Shown in pieces: positions 44,530 through 57,029 of a stretch of 64,000 nt of DNA. Source of the DNA: Carettochelys insculpta (taxonomy: Eukaryota; Chordata; Testudines; Carettochelyidae); NCBI RefSeq assembly GCF_033958435.1, contig NC_134150.1, forward strand, positions 37,009,501 through 37,073,500. Reading direction: 5' to 3'. Below the pieces are notes generated by a model. It saw only the letters and a list, made by a program, of their open reading frames with translations, did no database searches and had not been told where the DNA came from. The translations under genes were made by a program, and so were the position numbers. Numbering within the stretch: the stretch's first letter is position 1; each line of letters begins with the position of its first letter.

Positions 44530-44945
44530 TTGGAGAATCTAAAACCAGAAAGGACCTCCAGAGGTCACCAAGGACAGCCACCTGCACTAATGGTTAAATC
44601 AAACACCATCTAGACCCTCCCTGACAAGTTGTCTAACCTGTTCTTAAAAATACCCAATAGGAGAGATTTCACATCTTCCTAGGCAATTTATTCCAGAGCT
44701 TAATCACTTTTTCTTGTTGTACCCTCACAGCTTGAGGAAAATAATTTTCTTCTTCCTCCTTGTAGTAACATTTTAGATACATGAAAACTTTATTATCCAT
44801 CTCTCAGTCTTCCCTTTTCTAGACTAAACAAGGCCAATTATTTAATTGTTCCCCCATAGGTCATTTTTTTAGATGTTTTATGATTTTTGTTGCTCTTCTC
44901 TGGGCTTTATCAAATTAATGCACCCCTTTCCTGGAAGATGAAAAG
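44530..44945 (-). mobile_element. CR1 LINE 3' fragment
   Basis: The complement matches the CR1 3' region: AGAAAGGACCTCCAGAGGTC, 'TCTAGACCCTCCCTGACAAG', 'GTCTAACCTGTTCTTAAAAATA', 'GGCAATTTATTCCAGAGCTTAA', and the order agrees with 37060-37480. The frame is broken. Confidence 0.9.
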
Positions 44946-45189
44946 GTTCCCATAGGTCAGGAATGCCTGTCTGATGGAATGTTCCCCATGGTAGTCATGG
45001 TTACAGGGTTAATTGCACCTTTAACACATATGCCTCTGCTGTATCCCCTAGCACACACCTCAGGGTTGGCCTTTCATCATTCCCTGGCAAAACAATGGAA
45101 AAGCAGAAGGGGACTCTGAGCCCCTTTGCAATTGCATAGGAGAACTGCTCTGCACTTTGCAGGGTCTGAGAGGAGAGGCCCAGTGCCAC

Positions 45190-45600
45190 GGTCTGACTCA
45201 GTACTGTGTAATACCATGTCCAGTCCTCGAGTCCACATTTAAGAAGGATTGTGAAATATTACAGAGGGTGCAGGAAGGAGCCACAATTAGGATTAAAGGG
45301 CTGGAGAAAATGTCTTTCAATGAGAGGCTGAGAGCTATCTCCATCTAGCTAATCTAAAAGAAGTTGAGAGGTGACATGACAACAATGTACAAATATCTTC
45401 AGGTGGAGAAACATACTGGGTACTAAAAGGCTCTGGAAGCCAGCACAGAAAGGCTCAATGAGAGCCAGTGACTGAAAACTGAAGGCAGATAAATTCAGAA
45501 CAGAAATTCTGCACAACTGTTGAGCCATGTGAGCGATAAAGCACTGGGACAACTATCAAAAGAGGAGGTGGAGTCTTCATCTTTTATCAGTACTGGGCAC
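45190..45600 (+). mobile_element. CR1 LINE C-terminal fragment
   Basis: The plus strand reads FKKDCEILQRVQEGATIRIKGLEKMSFNERLRAIS, corresponding to the [24 protein letters not shown] segment in the 37-kb copy, then 'AAGTTGAGAGGTGACATGAC' and CAAATATCTTCAGGTGGAG in broken frame. It is in opposite orientation to the fragment just upstream. Confidence 0.9.
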
Positions 45601-45815
45601 CTTACCAATACAATGCGCTAGTTCAACACAAGTCATTAAGTTCAATAGAAGAATAAATGGGTGAAATGTTATGTCCTGGGATACAGGAGTTCGGACTTAA
45701 TCTATTGGTTTCTTCAGGCCTTCAACTCTATAAAAATCATCTGAAGAATTTATACAACCGGTATCTTTTGTCTGTCACAATCATGCTGTGTTCTACAAAA
45801 AGTCCAAAAGAATAT

Positions 45816-46254
45816 TGTAGGGTGCGAGAAGACATTGTGATGGTCAAGAGTGCAGTCTGACCCCTCTGTGAACCCTCAGAAGAATTCTAAACAGACCAGT
45901 CTGTGCAAGGTGAAAAGCTGCAAAACAAGTAATCCTGCCAAGGTGAACAACTGAAAAACAAAGTACGATTGTCAAAACTTCAAGGCTACGCTGGCAGTAG
46001 GCCACAAAAGATAGTAAGAGTAGTGCATAGGCAATTTATGTAAATGAGTTCAAGCTTTATTAGTCAGTGTTAGGAGGCCCGTCATAGAGCCTATCCCCCG
46101 AGCGAAGCTCCGACGCGTCGGGTTTTCCCCCCACTGGTGACTGCGGCGTTTCCAGGGCTCCCGTCATGGGTGTCACACTTTCAATAAACCAAATACAGCA
46201 CTTGCCTTCTGGGTGCAGCCTCGTTTCTGGGGAACCCGAGCCTGGTTGGTTACA
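45816..46254 (+). mobile_element. Solo LTR (endogenous retrovirus or LTR retrotransposon)
   Basis: Begins TGTAGGGTGCGAG and ends GGTTACA, so it has TG...CA ends with a TGTA/TACA inverted pair. AATAT lies immediately before (45811-45815) and after (46255-46259), a perfect 5-bp target duplication. A polyadenylation signal AATAAA is at 46183-46188, followed by GGGGAACCCGAGCC near the 3' end, as in an R-U5 region. A CpG-rich stretch is at 46096-46170. No internal genes flank it, so this is a recombined solo LTR. A 5-bp duplication does not by itself decide the family. Orientation follows the polyA signal. Confidence 0.88.
46183..46188 (+). promoter_or_regulatory. Polyadenylation signal in solo LTR
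   Basis: AATAAA placed about 66 bp before the LTR 3' end, consistent with an R region polyA signal. Confidence 0.7.
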
Positions 46255-46259
46255 AATAT

Positions 46260-49200
46260 TAATCTCCAAACACTTCAAAAATATTTTATCTGAATTTTTT
46301 GGTGTGAAAAAGGGGGTACTTAACAAGCACTGTACTTCAGTCTATTATGCCATGCCACGGAGCTTCAGGAACAAAATGTTCTGATAATTAAACCAGCCAT
46401 TTCAATATCAAAAAGCATAATTTTTCATCTTGCACTTATCCCGTATACCCTATGTACATAGCGTCTTCCACAACCTCTGCCACTTAGAGATGCTCTGTTT
46501 TTCAGCTAAAGATTTCCTTGGTGCTTAGCTGGTATAATAAACTCGTGTCATCGTCTTTTCTGATGTGAAATGGTAACTGCTCTCTGATCTTTGCTTTTTC
46601 ACTGAACAGCAGAGTTAAAGTCAGGGAGAATAAGAATTCTTCCTCCTTCCTATGCTATTCCAAACTCTTGGTCTCCTTTGCGGGCTGTCATGGGTTCTTC
46701 TGAATTCTTTCTTTCAATTTGTGTGCCTTAAAAGGAAGCCAAGGCTGTAGCTTTTTCCTACTCACTTCAAATCTGCTTTTCTATTAGTGTTAAGGGACAG
46801 GGGAAACAGTTTTTTTCTGTACAGATTTGGATTGTCTCTATCTTTATCTTTCCAGGACTTACTTTCACTTTTCTATGATTATTAAATCACCAGGCATGCC
46901 CTCTATGAAATTTCAAAAAGGGCCTCAGTGAGGTTTTCTTGCTGCATGCTTGTCCCTTGTCTGCACTCACCCATGCTGTGATGTGACGTGGTGCTGCTGA
47001 ATTCATGGCCCTATTTGACTTCAGATTTTATAGTCCTTATTAAACACAGTTCTTCTTTTAGAGGCTTACGCTTTTGAAACATGCAGTATACGTCAAGCCA
47101 CATAGGTCCATCTAATGAATGGTGAGTGGAATAACATCAAGTTGGGCATGAGCATATTTTGTCTGCTACTATCAAAAGAGGAAATAGGTAGCAGTTTCCT
47201 GGAAGAGAAACCCACAGTGATAGGAGAATTTGCTCCAGAAGATTGAAAATTAAATTCGATAGTGCTGCTATCCAAATAATGAGGTCAGGAAAATGGATCA
47301 ATATGACAACTGTAAGGTATAAATACCAGCACAAGGAGATATTCTTGGTGAGGGTTTTCTTATTGAATGGCCTTAGAGGAGGAGAATACATGGCAGAACG
47401 CCACCATTTCCACCCATCTTTGAAATGATGTTTCTTATTAAGGAATATATTGTGTGAGGCCATTTCAGACAATAAATAATGTGGTGTATTAGGATTAGAT
47501 GCATTGTACTGTACCACAGAGGAGATGAACAGCAGATGGAGGGTTGCCTGGGTTTGACTGGGTACTGCTAACCAGGAATGAAATGATGATGTTGGGCTGT
47601 AATTCTAGGAGTATTTCAAGAATTGAGGACAATGAATTGAGGTCAAAAAGAGTCAACTGGCATCACAACCTGATCCCCTGCTACAGCTAAGGAGCCCGCA
47701 GGCCAACACACGCAGGGGACGGCCAACGTGGCTTTAAGTCAACTTTTTCCATTCTAGAACCCGGACGGGTTATGTTCCACACAAGTAGCCAAACCCTTTT
47801 AGCTTCCTTAGAGCTGTTCACTATTATGCCAGCTTCCAACAGTCCCTATGGGGTATGATGGCAACTGAAGATCACTGGGTTGCAGGGAAGATCTTGACAC
47901 ACTCCTTTTCCCTCAACCACATCCCCTATGTGAGCCTTGGGAGGGTGGGTGGCAGATCATTTGTGGCACTTCCCAGGGATATTGAGGGATGAGTCACTTC
48001 ACTACCACCTGCACTTATGATGAAGAAGGCTTGACTGCTCAGGTCCAGTTCCCATCCAAGATCCCAGAGAAGCAAAAGAGATAAACATGTGCCTAACTTT
48101 ACACATGGACTTAAGTTGTGCTCTCAGTGAAGACCTGAGAGGCTCAGTCTCTTTGTAATGGCAGACACTCGCTCCCAGGACATCCCCTTGTGGCCCAGTG
48201 TGGAACTGTGGTTCCATCTCTCCCTCCGTTTCCCTGTGTGGGCTTTCATTTAGTGTAATGAGCTTTGTACACAAGTGAACGATGCTCCCTCAAGGGTGCA
48301 GTTTATTTAATCAGCTGCCAAGTGTTTGTGTAAACAAACCTCTTTCTGCTGTAAGTCAGCAGGTTGTTCCACAGTCTGGAGCATGGCAGCCTCTCCATTG
48401 TTGACTCAGGGGATCAGGCAGGCCTCTACGCCTGGAGAGCTTCATAACTCTCTTCTCTGCAATTCTATCTTTCTGAGCACTCACAGCTTTTTATAAGGCC
48501 AGGGTCCCTTATGAAAATAAATTGCTACCCAACTAATCACCCTAGGTGAATGTGGTTGGCTGTTTCTCTTTTCAGGGACTGGCCCCAGGAGGCTGGGTGC
48601 CTGACCGCTCAGAGAGCCATGATGCTTTCCCTCTGCATAGGAAATCATTGTGTTCTCTCTTCCCGAGATGATGGCTGCCTACTAAGACAATCTCAATACA
48701 ATCACTGTCTCCTTTCCCCAAGCTAGCACCACCGCAAATCTCTGTATTCACTGATGCAGCCATGTATTCTGTTTGATTGTGCCTCCCACTGGAGACAAAA
48801 TATATGAAAGTCGCTTTTTTCAATATTCATCTTTGTTATATTTTACTAACTAGAAATCAGTGATGCAATCAACCAACTGAAAATATCAGACAATGAGAGA
48901 GAGACTGGCATCCAGACATAATAGCTGATAAAGAAAAAAAAACGGGAACTAAAAGACAATGTTTATTTGTATGTAGATAACTTAGACAGTGGGCATTAAA
49001 TTTCTTTCCAGAGGAACTATAATGTAAAATCAATACAAGATATTAAAAAGAGTGAATACATATTCTGAGTCATATTACTGTGAAGATATTGTATAGACTG
49101 TCAATGGCTGAAGATAACCTATAGGCTGCTGTGGAGACTTATTGAGCAAGTTAGTCAGATTATACAGGGATATAAGCATCTGCATGGGAGCGGAGAGGTG

Positions 49201-49350
49201 CAGGGATGCTTGCACTAGTCCATCACCACTGGAAACTCAATCTGGTCTTCCACTGGGGGACCCTGTGAATCTAGGCATGCAGGAAGTACCACCCAGTAAA
49301 ACCTGGATGCCCCTCTGCAGCTCACTGGTTCCACCCACCCTGTGTGCAAA
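46260..49350. other. Unassigned sequence
   Basis: About 3.1 kb with no recognised repeat, RNA gene or exon. The 126-codon minus frame at 47137-47517 has no domain pattern. Confidence 0.45.
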
Positions 49351-49440
49351 TGTAACCCCAAAGGCACTGAGACCACTGACAAGGGAGAGTGAAGTTTGAG
49401 AGTCTCTCCTGTCAATGGTCTCAGTGCCTCTGTGGTTACA
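49351..49440. repeat. 90-bp near-perfect hairpin
   Basis: TGTAACCCCAAAGGCACTGA (49351 on) pairs with the segment ending TCAGTGCCTCTGTGGTTACA at 49440. Arms of 38 nt (49351-49388, 49403-49440) match at 33 positions, plus one G-U wobble, with a 14-nt loop. Flanks do not pair. Could be a tiny fold-back MITE or a microRNA-precursor-like hairpin. Transcription is unknown. Confidence 0.85.
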
Positions 49441-49542
49441 TAGAGAAACCAGGAAGCCAGTACAAGGTGCTGTTTTAGCAGTGGTGCAGACTTCCTGTTT
49501 GCCTCTGCAGGCCTTGTGATCCCATGAATATTTGACTCTGAC

Positions 49543-49728
49543 CAGCGTTCCCTCTATTTTTTTCCATTTGTGGATGGAATAAACTTTGTTATGTGCACCA
49601 AGGCACTTATGCTCGTGGCCACCAATAGAAACACATCCTCCCCACAGTAGGCACTCTGCTAATCAGCTGGGTGGCACCTGAATCTCTCCTGAGTGGCCGA
49701 CGAATTGTTCACCTTACAGGGAATACTG
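49543..49728. mobile_element. Short hAT-like MITE (CAGCGTTCCCTCTA)
   Basis: CAGCGTTCCCTCTATTTTTT at the left and TTACAGGGAATACTG at the right are inverted ends. It shares its interior with 1225-1420. No exact 8-bp duplication. Confidence 0.7.
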
Positions 49729-50855
49729 CTCCTGAGCCCAGTTTGTCCCTGACTGTACAACTGGCATCTCAGCCTCCATCTCCATTCCTGACCCTGACTT
49801 CCTGCCCTGGCTTGGTCCTTATTCAACTACACATGTCCCTAGCTGCCATATGGTGACTAACGAGTGCATGCCAGCCACCCACAGGCCTCATGTAGCTTGT
49901 CACCTTTCTGAAAGTCACAATGGGATATTTCTGGCTTCTAGCATCCTGTTCATGTGCGTGTCAGAGCTGAATGTTCTTTGAAAAATGAATATGCTTCTTA
50001 TAGCATCATTACAAACCATATCAAAGGTAATTTGGGCATTGGCAAACACTGTGTAATCCATCTTTGGTTTAGCTTCATGGAACCAGACACCGAGCCTGCA
50101 AAGCATAAATGGCAAATCTGTAGAGACAAGCAATTAAAATGAAGGTGCATTTTTCCCCACTACAGCTACCTCTAACGGGACCCATTCCAGCTTTCACTGA
50201 AAACTAAAGAGAGATTCCTAATGAATTTGAGGGTGTTTGGCTTGAGTCCATAAAAAGTACCAAACACCAAGAGAAGAAGCGAAGATTTTTTTTTTATGTA
50301 TAATAAGTTACAATTCAGACTTGATATCTGTGATTTTGCTCTTTCCTTCAGAAAAATAAGAAACCCCTCGAGCCCAGCTGGGTTCCAGAACCACATTTAC
50401 TGACAATTAGAAGGGCTTAATTTGTGAACTTGGTAGGTAACATGGGCTGAATCACAGTGTCTCTTTTTGGGAGGAGCTGCAGTATTTTAATTCGTTACCC
50501 AATTAGTATCCAGGATGTGATCTCTGGTTAGTCACCCAATATTTGGCAAGTGTTGTGTGACTACAAACTTTTAATCAGGGCTCAATCTCTTCAACTAATT
50601 ATGAGGTCTGAAAAGTCAGTGCGGTTTGCAAACCATTCCCCTGACCCGTAAAATGTAGCTTCTTTTTCTTCTTGAAAGATGTGCAGATAAAACTGTGCTC
50701 TCTATCAAATTTCTCTTGCTAGAAAAAAAATTGTTAAGCAACTAGAAGTGATGCCCCATAATTGCTGCCACAATAGTTATTTTTGCTTTAAACTTTGTTC
50801 CCCTTTTCTTTGTATTTCTCACCAACTCTTCACAATCTGACTGTAAAAGCCTCAG
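49729..50855. other. Unassigned sequence
   Basis: No gene or repeat recognised. Confidence 0.45.
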
Positions 50856-50859
50856 GGTT

Positions 50860-50990
50860 GGGGCTGGGGGGAAAGTAGCTGTGTTAGGCTGTAACTTTAA
50901 AAACAAGCAGTCCTGTGGCACCTTAGAGACCAACAAATTTGTTAGGTCATAAGCTTTCATGGGTAAAACCCACTTCATTGGATGAGTTGG
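50860..50990 (-). mobile_element. PLE-type 3' fragment with head and decayed hammerhead-like core
   Basis: AGTAGCTGTGTTAGGCTG is the head, then GCAGTCCTGTGGCACCTTAG, GAGACCAACAAATTTGTTAG. On the minus strand: CAATGA-A-GTGGG-TTTTA-CCCAT-GAAA-GC-TTAT-GA-CC. Stem II is intact with one wobble, but the CTGATGA box is mutated. Single-copy arrangement, not inverted. Confidence 0.72.
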
Positions 50991-51224
50991 AGTGCAAGTT
51001 ACAGAATCCAGGGCGCATTTAGCAGCAAAAGAAGTACCTAGAATGAAGGACCCGTTGTTAATTAATCAAATTATTTATAAATCACTGACTGCACTCTATT
51101 CTGTTTGATGCCAATGGAACTTCAGCACCAATTTAAAGGTTTAATTGATTAGGGATGCACTTAAGCACCACTAAATTCAGGAAAGGAACTGAAGCACATG
51201 CTGAAGTGATCTGCTGGGCGGAAG

Positions 51225-51290
51225 ACTAGAGAAATTAAGTGACTTGCCCAAGATGAAAGTGTGTGGTAGTCACTCATTCAAGCCCTCCCG
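51225..51290 (+). mobile_element. MIR SINE fragment
   Basis: AGAAATTAAGTGACTTGCCCAAGATGAAAG-type MIR core segment only. Confidence 0.6.
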
Positions 51291-51559
51291 ATATCATTCA
51301 AGAATGGGAAAGAACCCAGACATTCCCTCTACTCTCAGTGCTGGCTCAGGAGTCTCTAGCCAGCAGCCAAGATCTGTTCCTTCGAGGATATACTGCATTT
51401 CCCTAAGCCCCTTTGTCCAGCCACATCTCCTTTCTCTCACAGATTGACTGCAGACTTTTCCAACAGCTCCTTTCTGCTGCCAATTTCCTACCTGTATCTT
51501 GGTGATCACGTGATGACGAGTAAGGCATCTTCATGTCACCCTCCTATTTGTGAGTCCAT

Positions 51560-51840
51560 TGATGGCTGGTCAGCCTGATTCTAGAGCTGCAGATCTTATC
51601 ATAAAAGGGGCAGGTGTTGGTAGCTGTTGGAGGAGTGTGGGGCAGTTTTTGATGCTCTTCTTCTCTGTCTATCCTCACCTGCACTGCAGAAGGACCTTTC
51701 AAACTGTGCCACCCCTTCACAGATTACTTTTCTCCACTGGGCAAGGTTATCCCATGTGTCTCCACCAATGTTGCACTTTTTCATGTCTGCCTTCAGCATG
51801 TCCATATATCACTTCTGCTGGCTCCCAGGGCTCCTCTGTC
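51560..51840 (-). pseudogene. Possible LINE ORF remnant
   Basis: The minus strand reads ADMKKCNIGGDTWDNLAQWRK then ICEGVAQFERSFCSAGEDRQRRRAS. The pattern D..W..LA..R..WR....EG...FE....AEEKRQRRK is familiar from the extreme C-terminus of vertebrate LINE-encoded proteins. The stretch is too short for firm assignment. The overlapping 147-codon plus frame is a shadow. Confidence 0.35.
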
Positions 51841-51993
51841 CTTCCTCCAACTGGGAAAACAGAATTCTACCAGTATAGTTTCTACTCACTTAATTTCTCT
51901 TCACCTGTGCTGTCTCATGCAATCAGGGGATTGCTTAGCCACTTGTTTCACTTCTATTGGGGCCTCATTAGCATTTTTCTCAGTCTTCATTAA

Positions 51994-53510
51994 TCATTTT
52001 GGGGAAAGGGCAGGCTAAACATCCCCACACCCACGTCTAATAAAGTCACTCAATGGTTGTTTTCAGAACCTACTGTAAATCCTACATTGTGTTATATTGT
52101 CCCCAATCACTTGTATAATCAGATAGCTAATCATGCACTATCCTGTGGAATACTCCATTTCCAAAAGGTATTATGGGGTCCATAAGGCCCAGTGTTTAAT
52201 TACTGTATTATTGTGTATTTTGTCTGCAAATTAATTATCTGAGCAAACAATACTAGGTACACATGCAGGAGGGCACTTGCAGTTAATACAAACATGCCCA
52301 ATATATTTTGGGTAGATACAAAAGCTTCTTAGCAAACTAATTGCCACACCAAGTTCTGTTTCTTCATTTAATCTAGCTCATTAAACATAATTAAAGATTT
52401 AAAATAAGCTGTAGTGTGTACACAGCATTTAAAGTGATAATCCCCTGCAACTCTATAGCCACTTAATAAAAATGGTATTAACTGTTTATACTGCCCAGCT
52501 GCCATGTATATCAACTCGGTCAACTTTGGACATTTCTAGTGAGCTAAAATGAGATAAACTTCATAGATCTATTTTGAACTGGGGACAGAGGGGGGCATTA
52601 GAAATATGTTTCATGACCCTAACCTAAGCCACTGAGCTAGCCAGATGGTATCAATTCAAGATGACTAGAAGGAGGTTTTAGACAGAACAGTATTCTTGTA
52701 TTTCCCATTAAGTAATCACTGTATTTCACCTTTCAGAAAGAACAGTGAAACACAGAGCCATTTTTATGACTAAACTGCATCTAAATTGCTCTGTGCAAAT
52801 AAGCAGATTAAAAAGCAGCTTCCTTTGGCGTATGCAAGCACAAACTACTAGTTCCACAACCAGACTCATCTTCTGTAAAATTAGACCATTCTCCCAATCA
52901 GATGAAGAAATCTGCAATGACTGTCAGATTTCAGAACAAATGACACTGCTCTGAAATTGGTTTCATTAGCCCTTCCATTGCCATGAGACATTAATTCAAT
53001 GGCGCTTGATCATTGTGAGCTACTTTCCAGTAAAAGGTGGTTTACTTTCCTAAAGGGACTTCTTTCAACTGTAAAATTCATAGGGTTTGGATGATAGGAC
53101 AATATTTTGTTCTGGGTTCTCATTACGGAGCATGCAGTAAATCTACAAGCCTGTAAACAACCTTTTGCATTCACTTGCTGAATAACTCTTTTCAATTGAT
53201 TTGGATGAGAAGTTAGGTTTAGTCTCTTTCTGTCTATTACGTTAATTGACTTAGTGAGAATGCATTCTTCTGGAATAACCTGTTGCTACAGGAAGTGATG
53301 CTGATGATTCAGTAAGTGACACTTTCTTCTGAATCCGTACTGAGCCAGTTTGCCAATATGTAGCTGGGATGTTTTGTGCTGCATGTCTCTCCTGTGACCA
53401 CTGTCTTAAAAAATTAGAGGCATTTATCCCAGTGTCTTGACCATGTGCTGAGTCTAATTATGACTTATGTAAATTCCCCTTCCAGGCCAAAAAGTGTGAA
53501 CAGGTTTAAG
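51994..53510. other. Unassigned AT-rich sequence
   Basis: No gene or repeat recognised. Confidence 0.45.
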
Positions 53511-53512
53511 TC

Positions 53513-53850
53513 AAGCTATGTCTACACTACAGGATAAATTCGTATTTAAGGCAGTTAGCTCACTATTACCAAGTGACTCTCTTCACTGTAAATAGCATTA
53601 GCTTGTTTAGGGAGCATTAAGATTGTTGGTACATGCTGGGTGTATTGTCAAGTTCAAATTTAAAAGTTTGAATAAAGACCAGTGTGGAAGCGCCATATCT
53701 TAAAATCGAATTTATTAGCCTCCAGAGCTGTCCCCTATGCAACCCACAATCTTCTGCTCTGGCCGCTGCTCTCCAGATGCACAGAAATTAGGTAACAGGA
53801 AGACCATGAATTTCAAATGGGGACCAGGAACCTGTGGCTGTGGCCTCATG
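53513..53850 (+). mobile_element. DNA transposon left end (AGCTATGTCTACACTACAGG)
   Basis: The terminus carries the same ATGTCTACAC motif as several MITEs here. Interior 'GAATAAAGACCAGTGTGG' and 'CAACCCACAATCTTCTGCTC' look like a decayed longer element that may continue toward 54.6 kb. No right end or transposase was identified. Confidence 0.5.
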
Positions 53851-56735
53851 TTTGTATGAGAACCTGAGAAATGTCTTTCTTTCTTTGCTGTTAGTGCTGT
53901 GAGCCCATCTACCCATTACAAACAGCCCCAGCAGGGAGACTGGGGGACTGTCTCTACACTTGGTATTTTTTTCTGAGCTGCCTGGTGCCAGCAGCTGCCC
54001 TGAAGCACCACATGGCAGTAAGTCTGTTGTGGGGATCAGGTGTGCACAAGAGGCCGAGGAACTTCTTCTCAGCAGTTTTCATTTGTGAGCACACACCCCT
54101 TTCGTCCCCCACAGGTGCCACACAGTCAGGGTTTTTCCCCCACACTCAACCACATGACATGGTTAGCCCCCAACCCAATATAAGGACATGCCTGGTGTTC
54201 GGTGCTGACTGTGCTGCCAGGCAGCACCATGTCCTGGCTTCCACGTGGTTAGGGCTCCAAGGACAGGAAGGAATTTTGGGGCCTTTCTGCTTCATTACTT
54301 TAACTAGCCCCCCACTGAAACTTCCCCCGGCCCTTCACCCCAACAAAGACCTGGAGGGCTAGCTGCCACCAGGGGCAAGTCTCCCTTCGCAGCTAAGATT
54401 TTCAGGGGCCTGCTGCGATCCCCCGTGTTGACAACTTCTGTGTAGGTGAAGATGAAAGACAAATCTTTCTTCATAGCCCTTTCTATCCTGTTTCTTCAAA
54501 CTTTGCACCCCTTCACTCAGGAAAGAGTGGGTGGAGGGCCAACTGAAAGCACAGGCTGTGCTTAGAAGCTGTATAATGGAGTGGGAAGTCAAATAAACCT
54601 CCCCTCAGCAACTCTCTTTTCCAAATCTTTACTATGTACTCTTTCTTCATGCTTTTCATTGTGCCTGTATTATTTTCATGTTATCAGAGGCAATCAAGGC
54701 CGGGGGGACAGTCAGAGGATGGCCAGTTGAGAAAACACACACTTCAGGTTCACCCATTGCTGTCAAGTATTAGCCTGATCCAATTGGCTTTGAAACCAAA
54801 CAAATGACTCCCAGTGACATCAAGTAAGTGTTTGATCGGGCCATTTTTGATTTCATGTAGCAAAACGCATTGGGACTCTCCCATTTGCCTGGTTCTCAGC
54901 TGTGCTGTTTTTCATTTCAATGAAGATAGCCTAGAATATTTGAAGTAAGATACGTGGGAAAGTTTTCAAATTAACTGAGATGAAGGAGTTTGATCAGGAT
55001 TATTTCTTATTTTCGTTAAAGACCCGTAATAAGATTCTGCTCCTTTTTTTAAAAAAAGGCCACATTGGTAACTGCAGTGGTAACTGCATTGTATAGAATT
55101 CCTGGAGCAGTCAGTCATAAGTATCTGATACATATCCAAGCCTCAGGAAGAATTCATGCAAGTGTACTACATATTTTTCGTTCCATGTAAGTTAAGAGTG
55201 TACGAAGTTCGGCGACCCCTAAAAGGTTTAAATGAAGGAGTGGTTTCAACACAAAGCCTCTTAGAGGGCTTGAAAATGTATGAGGAGTAAAACACACACA
55301 AAAAGTGCTCCTAACCTGAAGGCAGTGCCTGGGTTTTAAACAGCAGAATTGTGACGATCACTAGCAGAGCTCAACTGTCTCTTGATATCTTGTGATTATT
55401 CTAGGCTTAAAAATCAAGGATGCACAGCCACTGGAAATACTTACATCTAGTAACACACTTAAGGCACTGAGTTCTGAGAGCATGAAGAACCCCGGATGGT
55501 GGAAAAGCAGATGAGCCCACCTTTTGATGGGCAAATTAAGATCACATGAAAAAGGAGTGAATGACTTTTACTAAGGGTGGCTATGCCATTTTTTAGCATC
55601 TGAGGGGAAAAGTGTTGTAGCATAGCCAGGGGACTGAAAAAAATAAATTTCTTATTACGGGCATATTACAGGTTCTCAGCATTAACTATAAACATAGGCC
55701 TGGTTACAAATGTTGGAGGTGAGACCCAACTCTCTATGTTGTCAGGCTCGATGCAGTCACATGGAAAAGGGCAAGTCTTGGTTATTATAACCCAGATCCA
55801 GTGAAGTGCCTAAGCATTGTCTGAACTTTCTTCCCAAGAGGAATCCCACAGACATCAACAGAGTACTCTTATGCCAAGTTTTAAGCATATTCGGAGGTGC
55901 TTTGCTGGATTGTGGCCATAACTCTCAGCCTCTTGCAAGAGTGAGCTCCAGGTCTGTTTTTGCCTCTCTGTCATCTGCTTTTGCTAACCATTATCATGCA
56001 GTGGTATCCGAGATAACATGTGCCTTGCTACACTTTGGACAGGAAATAACCACTTAATCTTGTCTACCACTGTGTTAGCTGTTCTCCTTAATGACGGATA
56101 GCATGCACTAAAGAAGGTAATCGATAACCCTACTTAATTACACTAAGCCAGCCTGAATTCCTCTTCCGCATCATCCTTCCCTTTCAAGCCAGCTCCAGAC
56201 TCAGAAGGGACACCCATAATTTCCACCCAGATACAATCAATGGTAAGTTGCAGGTACTCAGAATCAGACATCATCTGTCCTGACCTATGGCACACCACTG
56301 TCATGTGTTAAGTATGGTGGCTGCACTTCAGAGGCAGTTGACATGATTCCTGTGTGTATAACCAGACATTGCAAAGAGCAAATATTTCTGAAGACATCTG
56401 GGTTAACAATGAAAGGGGAGCTGTAAGGTGAATTTAGCATAGTGATCCCTACTGGACAATTTTAGAATATGGCAATGAATCTGCAGGTTGTGTATGGGCC
56501 ACTGTATTAATGCCCGGTATACAATGCATCCAGTAGAAGGCCCCAGAATTCATACAGGAAGGGAAACTGTCAGGGGTGAGAGGGGACTTGGACCCAGAAG
56601 CCATGTGATGGTAGAAGACATGGACTGGGGGCAGCAGCCTAGAAACAGTTTGCGGGGAGAAGGTCAGGGCATCTTGGAAGGTGAGACTTAAAGGCAGACA
56701 TCCGAGCTGAGCTAGAGTGAGCATCCATGACACTT
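53851..56735. other. Unassigned sequence
   Basis: Part up to about 54600 may belong to the element on its left. Frames at 53985-54362 (125 codons) and 56449-56733 have no domain pattern. Confidence 0.4.
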
Positions 56736-56737
56736 AG

Positions 56738-57029
56738 GGAATGTCTTCACTACACAAATCAACCTGCTCAGGGTCAATCTTCCAGGGTTTGATTTTGCAT
56801 GGCTGGTAGAGATGTATGAAATCAAACTATCTGGGTGTGACTGTCATCCCCTGTACTCCACAATATCATGAGGAGGAGGTCAATGGGAGAGTTTCTCCTG
56901 TTGACCTCCCTTTGTGAGGACAACAAGGTAAGTTGATTGTAGATAAGTCTATTCTAGCTATGCAACTGATGTTTCTAGAATTATTCCATATCTACAATCA
57001 ACATTAAAGCCTAATATAGACCTAGCCTA
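56738..57029 (+). mobile_element. MITE family F, copy 4
   Basis: GAATGTCTTCACTACACAAA on the left and TATAGACCTAGCC on the right. Interior GGGTCAATCTTCCAGGGTTT, 'GGCTGGTAGAGATGTATGAA', CAATGGGAGAGTTTCTCCTG match the 26071 copy. Confidence 0.75.

Noticed and set aside
47137..47517. 126-codon minus-strand frame in unassigned sequence
   Set aside because: No recognisable family pattern, AT-rich, and no splice-site or start context strong enough to call an exon.
51550..51993. 147-codon plus-strand frame
   Set aside because: Antisense to a LINE-like coding relic. No domain, signal peptide or splice context.
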